From Brachypterus glaber (lineage: Eukaryota; Arthropoda; Insecta; Coleoptera; Kateretidae), in contig OY294050.1 in assembly GCA_958510825.1 (NCBI GenBank), positions 44,219,249-44,283,248 of the forward strand: a stretch of DNA of 64,000 bases, read 5' to 3'. The notes under the pieces are model-generated. The model ran no database searches and was not told the origin of the DNA. It saw only the letters and a list, made by a program, of their open reading frames with translations. Below are positions 21,630-32,432 of this stretch, piece after piece. Both the position numbers and the translations under genes were made by a program. Numbering within the stretch: the first letter of the stretch is position 1; each line of letters begins with the position of its first letter.

Positions 21630-23103
21630 CACGGTTCACCTGGGCGATTTTAAATAAAAATTTCGTGGACCCCTACATTTTTTGGACTAAAACATACCTG
21701 ATGACATAAGAAATCAATTTCAATTTGGAAGAAAATCGTAAAAGATACACTTTTTTAGAAAGATAAAAAAACGTTTTTTTGAGTAATAGGGTGTGTCAAA
21801 AAATTCCGATTTGCGAAATCGAAAACGCTCTTTGGCTCAAAAGTTGCTCCTTAGTAAAAAACTGTGGCCACTCAAAAATGAGCCAAATCGATTATTGTTT
21901 AGAGGTAGCTCAAAGCACTGAAACTTTGAAAAATATCGGTACCTGTTTTTTGGAAAAAAAGTGATTGTATATAAAATTAAGGAAATTTTGGAGGGTTTCT
22001 TTGGTAATATTTAGAAACAATACTAATTGTGAGAAAACTAAAGAAATATATTTCCCCTTCCCTTAAGTTAGAATATAAAAAAATCGCTAATTATTTGAAG
22101 ATTTTGCGAAAATTAATTTAAAATGGGCATATTTAAAAGGACATAACTTCCTCAGGAATGATTTTTTGTCCAAGGTGCATATAAACTTTTTCTATGTTTT
22201 TAATGTTAAATAACCACTCATTACTAAAATATTAGTTTTTTGCTTTATATTTTTTAATTTTTTTATTTTTGGTTCTTCATGCTTAAAAATTTACTTTTAA
22301 ATGCATTTATCTTTAAAACGGTTAAACCTGCGATGTTAAACCACAGAAACCTTTTTGTGTATTTTTACATAAAAAAGTAGTATTCCAACCAAAAAATCAA
22401 AAAAAAGTACACCGAAAAAAGTTTTAGGCAAAATACAGAAAATCCACCCGGTTTCTAATCGAAATTATTTTTTTTTACTCAACTTGAGAAAAAAAAATTA
22501 TGTTTTCTGTATAGTCATGTAGGTTAACATGTATATATGCTTATAAACTAATATATGATTTTGCAGATTTTTTATTTAAAACTATTTTTTATGCACTTTT
22601 AAAAACTTGCAAAAATTAAATTTTCGCGAAATCTTCAAATAATTGGAGATTTTTTTATGTTCTAACTTAAGGGGAGGGGGGGATATAATTGTTTTAGTTC
22701 TTAAATTTAGTATTGTTTCTAAATATTACCAAAGAAACCCTCCAAAATTTCCTCAATTTTTATCGGTATCAGTTTTTATCCGAAAAACAGGTACCGATTT
22801 TTTTTTAAGTTTGAGTGCTTTGAGCTACCTCTAAACATTTATCAATTTGGCTCATTTTTGAGTGGTCACTGTTTTTTACTAAGGAGCAACTTTTAACCCA
22901 GAGAGCGTTTTTGATTTTGAAAATCGCGATTTTTTGACACAACTTATTACTCAAAAAAACGTTTTTTTATCTGTCTAAAAAAGTGTATCTTTTACGATTT
23001 TCTTTCAAATGGGAATTGATTTCTGATGTCATCAGTTATGTTTTAGTCCAAAAAATGTAGGGGTCCACGAAATTTTTATTAAAAATCGCCCAGGTGAACC
23101 GTG
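21630..23103. mobile_element. Foldback element with CACGGTTCACC ends and 4-bp target duplication
   Basis: Arms of roughly 490-510 bp (21630-22135 and 22615-23103) are inverted copies, beginning CACGGTTCACCTGGGCGATT. The tetranucleotide ATCA flanks both ends (21626-21629 and 23104-23107). The centre is AT-rich and non-coding. The terminal CACGGTKCAC is shared with the foldback element at 50331-53003 (target duplication ACAC), so the two probably use the same transposase. CAC-initial ends with 4-bp duplications recall Chapaev-type elements, but that assignment is inference. Confidence 0.88.
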
Positions 23104-23377
23104 ATCAGTAGCGTCGCCAGAGGGAGTCATAGGGATAAAGAAAAAAATATTTATTTAAAGCCTTTTTTTATTTAATTAGTAAACATCTTTAGATAATATG
23201 TCATAATAAGTCATAATAAGTCATAATGACTGTTTTTTGTGTTTACATTTTTTTTCATCTTCAAATTAGATTTTTCTCTTGACTGCCTGTGATTTTTCTA
23301 CAAATATTAATTGATTTATGTAAAATCTATTTCACAGCTTTTTCTATCCAATCGTGAAATTGTCAGTAGTAATATCA

Positions 23378-23505
23378 TGTTGAATTATCGATAATTTTTT
23401 TACTGTATTAAAAAAATATTTTGCTTGGCAATTTCCTTAAGCAAAATGTTTTTTTTATATAACACATTTTTTTAATACAGTAAAAAAATTATCGATAATT
23501 GAACA
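23378..23505. mobile_element. Short hairpin MITE (TGTTSAATTATCGATAA), copy 1
   Basis: Arms of about 40 bp begin TGTTGAATTATCGATAA on the left and, as complement, TGTTCAATTATCGATAA on the right, and continue through TTTTTTTACTGTATTAAA. A second copy is at 40186-40295. The left flank CAGTAGTAATATCA is the same for both. Confidence 0.8.
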
Positions 23506-23628
23506 GGCACTTTTTAACACTTCAATCTACCTTATTTTTAATTGGTTACCTTTATTTTTCATGTCAATGTCATTAATTTCATTTTTTGTATTTTAAGTAA
23601 TATTTTTGTTGTTGTATACCTACTATAT

Positions 23629-23675
23629 TTTTCCTTTGAAGATGCCAATCCAATAGATGGTGAAACGTTGGGAAA
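23629..23675 (+). ncRNA. Hammerhead-like motif in a Penelope-type tail (degenerate)
   Basis: Stem I TTTCC/GGAAA, core TTGAAGA in place of CTGAAGA, a short GCC/GGT stem II, GAAACGTT. The C-to-T change in the core and the weaker stem II suggest decay. The surrounding sequence (23540-23740) looks like a Penelope 3' end with no coding part. Confidence 0.35.
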
Positions 23676-24074
23676 TTTTGTCTTTATATATAATTTAAAC
23701 GCAGTTCTATAAACCGAGAATTATTTTAATTATTACTTTTTTAATACAAAAATTTGTATCCAATTTTGGGAAATTCGAAACTATCGTATTATACCCTTCT
23801 AGATCAAAAACGCGCGATGTGAAGGATATAATAATAGCTACATTAAGAATGTTGTTTTTAAGATGAGGGTCTCGAGTGAAATTGATGTTAGCCGGCCTGT
23901 CACATACAAACTATCATATCTATCGAGATAAAGCGCTGTTCTCGTCATTTACCAACTATAGAAATAAGTGAGGTATGTAGGATCAAAAGGTGATAAGTCC
24001 AACTTAACAAAAACCGCAAAAAAACTCTCTTTTATTTTGTACGAGACATAAATTTTAAATCTGTGGCATTTTAT
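23676..24074. other. Intergenic stretch with dispersed motifs
   Basis: Holds the second copy of the GGGAAATTCGAAACTAYCG motif (23765-23822) and GGATCAAAAGGTGATAAGTC (23979-23998), which recurs inverted near 28212. No gene was seen. Confidence 0.5.
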
Positions 24075-24622
24075 CAAAGAACTTTTACCTCAAGAAGTAA
24101 TTTCAGACCAATGTTTATGAAGGTGTCATCTTTTTGTTTGTTTATTTACTAACAGAAACGCGATACAGCTTTGTGGTGTAAAATGTAGATGTCGCTAGTC
24201 GACTTTCAGGCTACCTAGTAGCGATGTTGCTTAGTTTCCACCTTATCATGAATTCAAATCATTATACTTAAATTAAAAATGTAAAAAACTTTATTGTGTA
24301 TACTATAATTATGTTTAATAATATAGTATATTTAAATCTATTAAAATTAAACTACTAGTTCATATAAAACTCATACAGAACTAATGTTTCTTAAAATTTA
24401 CAATAAAATATCCTAAGCATATGTTTCCAATCGGTAACACTGTACCCCTGTCAGTCATTTTACGACATTAGACTGTGAGTTTACACATTCTTTCTCTCTC
24501 TTTACGCGTACTAAGTGTAAACAATAGTCAGTCCCCACCAGCCCCTCACCGTAGTTGGTTCACACTTCAAACAAAGCATACGGTAGACTTCAGCATATTC
24601 CTTCTTGAAGTAAAAGTTCTTC
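24075..24622 (-). mobile_element. hAT-like MITE, copy 2
   Basis: Reverse-orientation relative of 20823-21297. It shares the CAAAGAACTTTTACCTCAAG terminus, the TTTATGAAGGTGTCATCTTT block and the TTACACATTCTTTCTCTC block. The right terminus is mutated (TTCTTCAG for TTCTTTG) and no target duplication is preserved. Confidence 0.8.
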
Positions 24623-25023
24623 AGCCTGGTTATTGTTGGTACAAAAATGTCAGAAAATATTGAGAACTGGGTGTCCAGGAATGGATTTCCCTTTTTAAAC
24701 TCGAATAACTTGGCAACAGTGTAACGTAGCGGGGTGGGGTTAGCGTCCAATTCCAATTCGAATAATGGCATTTTCCATAGGATCACATCACACAATAAAA
24801 AAACATAAATATTCACGATTCACTTAAAACTTTACTATTAAAGTAATATTTTCAAGAAAACAACATAAAATAAACTAAATCAAGTCCTGTGCATATCTAC
24901 GATAGCAGGCTGATGCAGGAGTAAATCCGCATAAGCGGCCACATCCGTCTCTTACAAAGAACACGCTGCGACTGGGAGTTAGCGTCGTTCGATAGTGGAT
25001 CGATGCGGATTATTTAGTAAAAA
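24623..25023. other. Spacer between MITE and transposase pseudogene
   Basis: A minus-strand frame covering 24640-24816 has no recognised domain. Bases 24890-25023 are moderately GC-rich and may be the upstream part of the DUF4817 element. Confidence 0.4.
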
Positions 25024-25545
25024 TGGAGGCTGGTCAGGTGTGCATCGTGCGTTCATTACTAAGGCATACTTCAAGAGCAACGACTCGTACACACTAACTG
25101 ATCCCTCTACCACAGTAGCCAAGGCCTTGCCGGAATTTGTAGACGCTATAGGAAGGTGCTTATAGATGCTTGCAGAATACTATATATAGAATTGTAGTTA
25201 GAACTCTTTATCCGCTAAGCAAATTCGGAAAAAAAAAATTATTGTAAATGTTTATTTTAGTCGGAACCTAACCCGTTTTGAAAGTGGCGGAAATGTAAAA
25301 TCGCCAAGAAAAGATATAGAAGAAGAAGAAGATGAAGAAGAAGAAGAAGAAGAAGAAGAAGAAGAAGAAGAAGAGACTCGTACACAATTGCAAGGCTAAG
25401 CTTTTGTGCTCACTTCAATATTAGGCGTGTGGAGGACGCACCAAGTAAAAATTTGGTCAAATCGTGGGTGAGGAGGTTCAGAGAAACATAGTCAGCTGTA
25501 AATGTGAAACCCCGTGGTCGTCCAAGGACTTTAACTATGTGTTTT
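25024..25545 (+). pseudogene. DUF4817-type helix-turn-helix N-terminus of a mariner-like transposase, interrupted
   Basis: Before the interruption the frame reads WSGVHRAFITKAYFKSND; after it come ARLSFCAHFNIRR, KSWVRRFRET and KPRGRPRTLT. These are the helix-turn-helix segments I associate with DUF4817, which precedes mariner-like DDE domains in many insect proteins. Its role would be binding the transposon ends. The two halves join in frame when the 281-bp insertion at 25094-25374 and one 12-bp duplication are removed. It has a frame slip after the ATG (25024), an internal stop after RRFRET and no DDE domain, so it is a pseudogene fragment. The sequence after 25545 is unrelated and T-rich. 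Confidence 0.7.
25094..25374 (+). mobile_element. Short retroposon with (GAA)n tail and 12-bp target duplication
   Basis: GACTCGTACACA occurs immediately before (25082-25093) and after (25375-25386). The insert is non-coding and ends in a long GAA/AAGAAG tract (about 25319-25374). A simple-repeat 3' tail plus a 12-bp duplication indicates target-primed retrotransposition: a SINE, or the 3' end of an RTE-type LINE. Confidence 0.8.
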
Positions 25546-25890
25546 TACCTGAGGAATACTATTCTAATAATAACCCATAAAAAAAGTTTGGGTCAAAAAA
25601 GTGATAAGACACCTTGTTACAATAATAAATCTTTATTGAGTCAAACAGTAAATACATGTAGCTTAATAATTTTTGTGATTATGCACCTGATTTCTAAGAA
25701 ATCGTATTGTGCCAGTTTTAAACAATATAACATTTTTTTAAGAACAATAATAACATTTTGTATTTTTTATATATTTTTTTTTAATTCTTTTTTTTATACT
25801 TTTTTTCTTTTTTTTTATTTTAAATATTTTTATTCACTTTTTTTTAACTTTAAGCGATAACGAAGAGGAAGACAACAATAGAGAAAGATA
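25546..25890. other. AT-rich region, probable LINE 3' UTR
   Basis: AATAATAAATCTTTATTGAG at 25620-25639 reads, on the minus strand, as AATAAAG followed by a TTATTATT tail. This is a plausible 3' end of the LINE at 25892-26926. The rest is poly-T-rich. Confidence 0.45.
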
Positions 25891-25891
25891 G

Positions 25892-26926
25892 TTATAGTTT
25901 AATATTTTCAAATAAAGCAATATTTTTAGATATAAACAAGAATATTTTCTTAGAGAACAACTTATAATTATTTATGTTTTTAATATCCTGAGGAATAGAA
26001 TTAAATATTTTGGGACCTGTAACATCTAAAGTTTTCATATACAGGGTGGTTGAGGAGAAAGGTTGATTTAAATTTTCTTGGCTTTTGTAACGCGTATTTT
26101 GTTCGTGTAATACTTTATTTTTTGTTTGATTATTTTTGTATAAATATTTGGCAACATTATAAATGTAAAGATTGCGTAAGTTTAACATACCAGAATCTTT
26201 GTAAACTTGATCGGTTGAAAATCGTTTGTTTTTGGATAATATTACTTTTAAAATCCAGTTTTGAGTTACATTAAGTGACTTTAATTGACTTTCATATGTC
26301 GCACCCCATATTATAATACCATACGATAGAATAGATTCAGCTAATGACTGGTAAACTACTTTTAATATTTTTAGTGGTAAAAATTCTCTAAGTATGTAAA
26401 ATGTAAATACGAGCTTTCTTAATTTTGTTGTTATATAATCAGCATGAACGTCCCATCGCATGGTATTATTTATCATGAGGCCTAAATATTTTATATTAGT
26501 GACTCGTTTAATTCGACACATGCAAGTACAATTAATAAGATTGCATTTAGAGTGTAATTTAATTTCATTTATATTTGGCTGGACTCTAGATGTGGCAGTA
26601 AATGTTAAAAATTTAGTTTTTTCATAGTTAAGACTTAAAAAGTTACTATCCAACCAACATTTAATTTTATACAAACCTATTTCAGCGTTTTCAACAACCT
26701 CATTCCAACTGTTTGCATAAAATAATAGTGCAGTATCATCCGCATAAGAATAGATATCACCGTGAATGGAGAGTTTGAGCATCTCGTTTATATAAATTAA
26801 AAACAATTGGGGACCCAGAACCGTCCCCTGAGGAGGAACTCCATATCCAATCTCACTAGGTGAACTCAAAATAGTTTCTATTTTGACATAAGATTCTCTA
26901 TTAATAAGATAGCTTTTAAATAACAC
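25892..26926 (-). pseudogene. LINE reverse transcriptase, 5'-truncated (Jockey/CR1-like), open frame retained
   Basis: A 344-residue frame with no stops carries the RT palm. GVPPQGTVLGP lies near residues 29-39 (one extra proline against the usual GVPQG), catalytic YADD at 61-64, then NYEKTKFLTF and TNIKYLGLMINNTMRWD. The C-terminal region has YGIIIWGATYES, a CTCMCR cysteine cluster and GPKIFNSIPQDI. It belongs to the same general lineage as 17262-18192 and matches the remnant at 3942-7180. The endonuclease and the first RT motifs are missing upstream of 26926, where an unrelated MITE end begins. The long open frame suggests a fairly recent, truncated insertion. The first ATG is unlikely to be a real start. 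Confidence 0.88.
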
Positions 26927-26967
26927 AAAGGGTTCCTAATTTATTAATTAAAAATCGAAATTTTTGG

Positions 26968-27096
26968 AACCTCTTTTGAACGGGCGTAGCTTCCTAACGA
27001 TTGGTTTTTGGACATATGTTTATGGGAACTTTTTTTCTTATTTTGACCTCTAGAGCACATCCTTTAAATATTTCCCTTTCCTCACGGAACACCCTG
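26968..27096 (-). repeat. Single end of a CAGGGTG-type MITE
   Basis: Reads on the minus strand as CAGGGTGTTCCGTGAGG, then an AAAAAAAGTTCCCATAAAC-like block and AAGCTACGCCCGTTC. This is the same layout as the arms of 16388-17120. The partner end is absent. TA follows the terminus at 27097-27098. Confidence 0.65.
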
Positions 27097-28319
27097 TATA
27101 CCTATAGTATACCTAACGATAAGCTTGTACATGTACATTTAATTACATTTGAAATGTAGTTTTTATGTGCACATACATCTAATATGTGAATTTAAAATAA
27201 AATGCGTATTTGTTGTTGTAAATCGAACAACTGCACTTGCTTGTAAATACCGAAAGCGTTCACTTGTTTGCTGTTGTATTCCATTCAATTTATAGTGGTG
27301 GGCGCATATACAACTATTTATTGTTGTACCTAATCACGCTATTAATTACGATAGTGTTAAGCTTTTTAAAAGTAGATGATTTACCTTTACTGTAATATTT
27401 ATAAAGAAATATGAACTTTTGGTCTTGAATTAACTGTTCTTTTTGACCAGATACAGTTATTATAATCATTTCATACAAAATAATTTCTTCTATAACATAA
27501 CCTCAAAATATATGTTAACTGCTTAATCTGTATTCATCCACTAAAATAACTTCAATTGTAAAATCAATTTCAATATTTATAATATTCATAGAATTGGAGG
27601 TATTTTTATTTTCATAACAGACACATTTTAACAGAAATTAATCACCAAGCTTTTTTTAATTTGAAACTGAAACCGCACGCAAAAGAAATGATTCAATTGT
27701 TTTTTAAGCGATTTAATTGGATAGCAATTTGTCATGGATAACTAGATTAGTAATAAGACAGGAAAAAGGAATATTTTTTGCAATTTAAAATTAAGTATAT
27801 TTTAATAATTTATTATAATTAGTAACAATCGAATAAAAAATATTGTTAATACACGGGCAAAAAAAAATTCGATTTCGTAGGTTTATTACCCTCGGGCCGG
27901 CCCTATCGACCGGCATTTGGCTTCTAAAAACCTACTCAATCGAAAAACTTAACTTTAATTCTGTTTTTTACAGGTTTTAGAAATGTTTCTTACTTAAAAA
28001 TCAAAAAAGACAAAACAAACCTTTTAAGTTAAAAGTTTTAATCACTTTATAATCTCCTCATCCTCAACAGATGGACTTTTGACCTTTGATCCTAATAACG
28101 ACTTTTTTTAGCTTATTTTAAAAACAACATTAAAAAGACTTTGACGCATGCTATATAACATTTGACAGCCCTTGAAATATAGAATTCATGTTATAAAAAT
28201 ATAAATTTTGAAAAATTTGGACTTGTCACCTTTTGATCCTACATGCCTCAAGTGTAGTATTCTGCAACTATTGATTCAATGCAGTAACGCGTCCACTTCA
28301 CAAATCAAACAATCTATGT
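27097..28319. other. AT-rich region, no gene seen
   Basis: Holds a small inverted repeat at 27861-27945 (TTCGATTTCGTAGGTTT with AAACCTACTCAATCGAA around a GGGCCGGCCC core), and the inverted partner of the 23979 motif near 28212-28231. Confidence 0.5.
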
Positions 28320-29180
28320 ACTATTAGGGTGGACCTTATTTTTTTATTGACCTAAAATTTTATTTAAGTTGTAACTAGAAAGTACTGAAAATATGAGGGT
28401 GAAAAGTCCAAACTTTTCCAAGGGCCCCAAATAGGTCCCTAAAACTGCAATTTTGACTAAAAAATAAATTTAAAGAACTTAAAATCTTATTTTTTTTCCT
28501 TTTGAGCTTACAAAATTATGTACCAAATTCCAAAATGCTCAAAAGATTCTAACCCGTGCCGAGAATAAGCTAAAGTGGTCCCTAACCCTACAATTTACGA
28601 ATTTTTACAATAAATGTGAGACAAAAGGTAAAGAAAATTTTTAAAAATGTATCAAACCGGATTGAACTTATTTTTATCTAATGCTTTCTAATAATTATTC
28701 ATAATATTAAAACGATTTAACTTAAACAAAACGAGCTAAGCGCCAAATATTTAGGAGCTCTTATTAGACTCTTTTCATAGTCAAATCATTTTAATATTAT
28801 TAAAAATTATTAGAATGCATTAAATAAAAATAAATCAACCTTCTCCAAGGGCCCTAACTGGGTCCCTAAAACTCGTACTATTACGCAAAAATCGTAAAAA
28901 ATCGTTGGAAATGACCTGCAATTTTTGAATAAGAAATAAATTTAAAGAACTTGAAATCTTATTTTTTTTCCTTTTGAGCCTACAAAATTATGTACCAAAT
29001 TCCAAAATAATCAAAAGATTCTAACCCGTGCCGAGAATCTGCCCAAGTGGCCCCTAACCCTACAATTTACGAACTTTTACCATAAATGTGAGTCAAAAGG
29101 TAAAGAAATTTTTAAAAAATATATCAAACCGGATTAAATATATTTTTATCTAATGCATTCTAATAATTATACTTGAAATT
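28320..29180. repeat. Direct duplication of about 250 bp, 471 bp apart
   Basis: 28447-28700 and 28920-29170 are closely similar in the same orientation: TAAAGAACTT, then TTACAAAATTATGTACCAAA-like sequence, then GATTCTAACCCGTGCCGAGA. Each is preceded by CCAAGGGCCC and GGTCCCTAAAACT. Between them lies an inverted repeat around TCTAATAATTATT and AATTATTAGAATGCATTA. Non-coding. Confidence 0.75.
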
Positions 29181-30216
29181 ACATACATACATTTTTGAAA
29201 ATCTTTCCACGAATACAAGGCTTTCCGAAATTTTGAAAATTTTCAAAATGGGAAAGCAAAATATAAGATCCACCCTGATGTAGGTACTATACTCTACATA
29301 TTTCGAACTCGAAGAGTATTCTACTATAATTTTGTGTCCGTAACTGACATTTTTTGTGAGCACGATAACTCAAGAACAAAATGTCCGATTATATGAAAAG
29401 TTTAGGAAAAATCAAAATTATAAGAGTTTTATTGAAAAAAAATCATTAAAAAATAAAAAGTTATAGAGACGTAACTTTTAGCAAAAAATATAAAAAAAGG
29501 AAAAAGTCCGATAAATTCCCAGTTTTCAGAAAACATTACTTTAAATGACTACATTACATGTTTGTTTTGATTTGTTTGTTTAACCTCGTACTATTCTACT
29601 TAATTAAGTATCCCCTAAGTCTTGTGTGGGCTAGTAGTAGAGGGAACCACCGGTTTATACTGACTTCCGAACCAGTTTTTATAGGAAGCGTCCGCTTCTC
29701 TTATCGCCCGCCAAATTTCAATTATTAATTAACCGAAAAAGGCAAATCGGCGCCAGTGAGAATCGAACTCATGTTAAGCCAAACCCTCCCATTTGGATGT
29801 TGAAAATAGAACTTCAATAAATTAAAAACATATATTTTATATGTCGATTAAAAACTTGCATCTTCACAGCTCGTTTTATATTCTATTCTACATGTATTTT
29901 TGGTTTAATTTGAGTGATTTTTTTTGTACAGGAACTTTCCCGTACCTGCCATTTTTCCAGATTAACTAAAAATTAAAGAAAAACTGACTATGGATCTTTG
30001 TAGTTTAAGTTCTGGGCATCATATAAACATTAATAGTTAAATCTCAGCTCATGATATTTGGTAGATAATGTTAAAAGTTTTTCTACAGACTTCCTGACCA
30101 AAATGCACCAACTGTTTAAATAACCAAACGGTGATTCTTAGAATAAGTATATTATTATGAATGCAAAATTTGATTATCTAGTACCGTTTTTGAGTAAAAG
30201 AAAAAAACAGTACGCC
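29181..30216. other. Intergenic region with a tRNA-like B box
   Basis: 29195-29262 is the inverted match to 19088-19165. On the minus strand around 29755-29780, ATGAGTTCGATTCTCACTGG looks like a T-arm followed by GGCGCC, but no matching acceptor or D arm was found upstream, so it is at most a decayed tRNA or tRNA-derived SINE piece. No gene was seen. Confidence 0.4.
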
Positions 30217-30356
30217 AAAAATAGTATATTACATAACTAGTGTGGAAAGTGACATATTTCACGCGAGTGGGAAGGTTTACGAACGAGCCGTCAGGCGAGT
30301 GAGGAAACCTCACTAGTGTAAAAAATACACTTTCAAACGAGTTATGTACACTATTT
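30217..30356. repeat. Inverted-repeat element, about 140 bp
   Basis: AAAAATAGTATATTACATAA on the left pairs with TTATGTACACTATTTTT on the right. Both arms continue through an AAGTG/CACTT block. The centre carries GAGTGGGAAGG and GCGAGTGAGGAAACC, a periodic GAGTG pattern. Confidence 0.65.
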
Positions 30357-31678
30357 TTCCTACGACCCCGAAAAAATATAAAGTTTAAACTTTAAAAATT
30401 CTTAATTTAAAATTTTCTAATTTTTATTACTTATTCCAAGAATTTTTGAGAAAATCAAAACACAAAATAGCATAAAAATTTATATATGTACGTCAACAGG
30501 ATAATATGTTTTTTATTTACCTTTAGTTTTCTTGGTTTTATATTTAATACAACATATTATTATTTAGCTCAACACTGTTTAATGGGTTGCCTAACCGCAA
30601 ACATCTTTAAATCAAGAAAAATTTGACAGTTTACTAATTAAATTTGATTTCTGTCGATATGCTACCATATAAGACTGTAAAATTCTACAATGTTTTACAT
30701 TTCATGAGGAAATATTGGAGTTTTTTATAAAATGTAAGGTAACTAAATCACAAATTAAGTAGTTTTTATAAAATCTAGACATTACTAAAACATATTAAGC
30801 TCTATTGACCTGGGTCAAAATAGTAAGGTTATAACTATAGTTTTTATTTTTGACATGAAAAACAGAAATATTTGGATTGAAAAACATAAAAGACATCAAA
30901 AAAGTGTGTAATGACAGGTGGAAAATGGCAAAACGAGGTGAGTAAAATTCCTAGAATTTACAACGAAAATATCTAAACAAAATTAGGCAATCCTACATAC
31001 ATAAATATCAAACTAGGGTGATATGAAAATATCAAACAAATGTGATATAAGGCGTTTTCTTAAGAACAAAAGAGTGTGGTAAATGTCATTTTCATAGGGG
31101 ATCGCAGGAAAAATAAATATCACACAATCACGCAGCTGCAGCAGCAAGGTTATTAAAATGTGAAATATATCCAATTCATGCCAGTTAAAACTTCTGCAGG
31201 CGGATTCCGGGTACTATAGAAATATGTTAATGACTGCAATTAAACCATAGACAAGGAAAGACCTCCAAAGCCGTTGCGGAATACTGTGATAAATGTGCCT
31301 AGCGCATCTGAGATAAACTTGCACATGCGCACTACTATTGTTGTTTTTGACGAGTATTTTTTAACCTTGTGTGTCAAATAAAAATTGTAAAAAATTCAAC
31401 AAAAAACAATAAATATCTACAAAGAAACGTCGAAATAGTTTTTTAAAATTATTTTATAAGAATTTTTCGAGGTGTGTTTGAGTTTCGGGATTTTGTACAC
31501 CTACTTTGAGTACACCAGGGATTGACCCTTTGCTCTTCATAAAGCAACAATACAGGTTAGGTTTAAAGTTATAAACAAATGCAGCAAAAAAAGAACAATT
31601 AAAACACAGTAGAAGTCGAAAAATGAACAGAAACAAACGACGATCTCACAGTACTGACAGTATAAACAAACTACTAAT
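30357..31678. other. AT-rich region, no gene seen
   Basis: Two overlapping minus-strand frames near 31454-31764 share no recognisable domain. Nothing else was identified. Confidence 0.45.
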
Positions 31679-31786
31679 AATTCGTCACCCCAGTATTGGT
31701 TTGCCATATCTCTATTTTTGGACATTTTAAGATTTTTACTGGGGGATTTTTGTAGATAAGACAAATGAATACTGGGGTGACGAATT
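31679..31786. mobile_element. Tiny MITE with perfect 19-bp TIRs
   Basis: AATTCGTCACCCCAGTATT at 31679-31697 is perfectly inverted at 31768-31786. The 70-bp centre is non-coding and partly self-complementary. No target duplication could be assigned. Confidence 0.8.
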
Positions 31787-31932
31787 GTTTTACGACCGAC
31801 AGCATTTCACAGCTGATAGAGATGCGTACTGAGCAAGGTCAGATATATTGCGTTACGTCATTTCGCTGCCCCGTTCTGTTACAAAATAATCTTGCGCAGG
31901 CTGGACTAATGGTTCTCTTTCCTTCTCTATGA

Positions 31933-31998
31933 ATTAAACATATGACTGGTGGTCTGAGCGTTAAACTTTTAGCGACAAGATACCAGTCATATTTAAAA
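31933..31998. repeat. Short hairpin
   Basis: TTAAACATATGACTGGT at 31934-31950 pairs with ACCAGTCATATTTAA at 31982-31996 around a roughly 31-nt loop. Confidence 0.6.
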
Positions 31999-32432
31999 TA
32001 ATTTTAACAATAATTATAACCTATAATAATTTTATTCGAAAGGACCCTTAAATTAGTCCAATTTAAAATATGATCAACAAACAACTCCCTTTTCTAGGGG
32101 ACGCACAATGTTTAAGTAAAAAATTTAGATTCCGAAAATTCTGATTAGGTGTAATGGCGAGTGAATAAGGCCAAATGTAGAAGTAAATGAAGTGGACAAT
32201 GGCCGGTATTTTACGGTTCGTTTCCAGAAAAATCTGCAAATTTAAAGAATTTTCACTGGCAACTTCCGATTGATGGCAATTTATTCTGTAAAAATTTTCA
32301 CGCTTTCCAAAACATTTCTATTCAATGGCGAGAAATTTACGGAAATTAATGTTCATGATCAATACGATTCACAGTTCATGATTAGCAAATGTTTTTACGC
32401 TATATACTAGTCGCTCTATCTAGAGCGGGTCG
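31999..32432. other. Spacer, no gene seen
   Basis: AT-rich and non-coding. It ends in CGCTCTATCTAGAGC and the left GGTCG target duplication (32428-32432). Confidence 0.5.

Noticed and set aside
26040..26055. TACAGGGTGGTTGAGG as a MITE terminus
   Set aside because: It lies inside the intact RT reading frame (coding TLYMK on the minus strand) and has no partner end.
29755..29800. Possible tRNA gene on the minus strand (T-arm-like GAGTTCGATTCTC followed by GGCGCC)
   Set aside because: No complementary 5' acceptor, D arm or A box could be found upstream, so a full cloverleaf is not supported.
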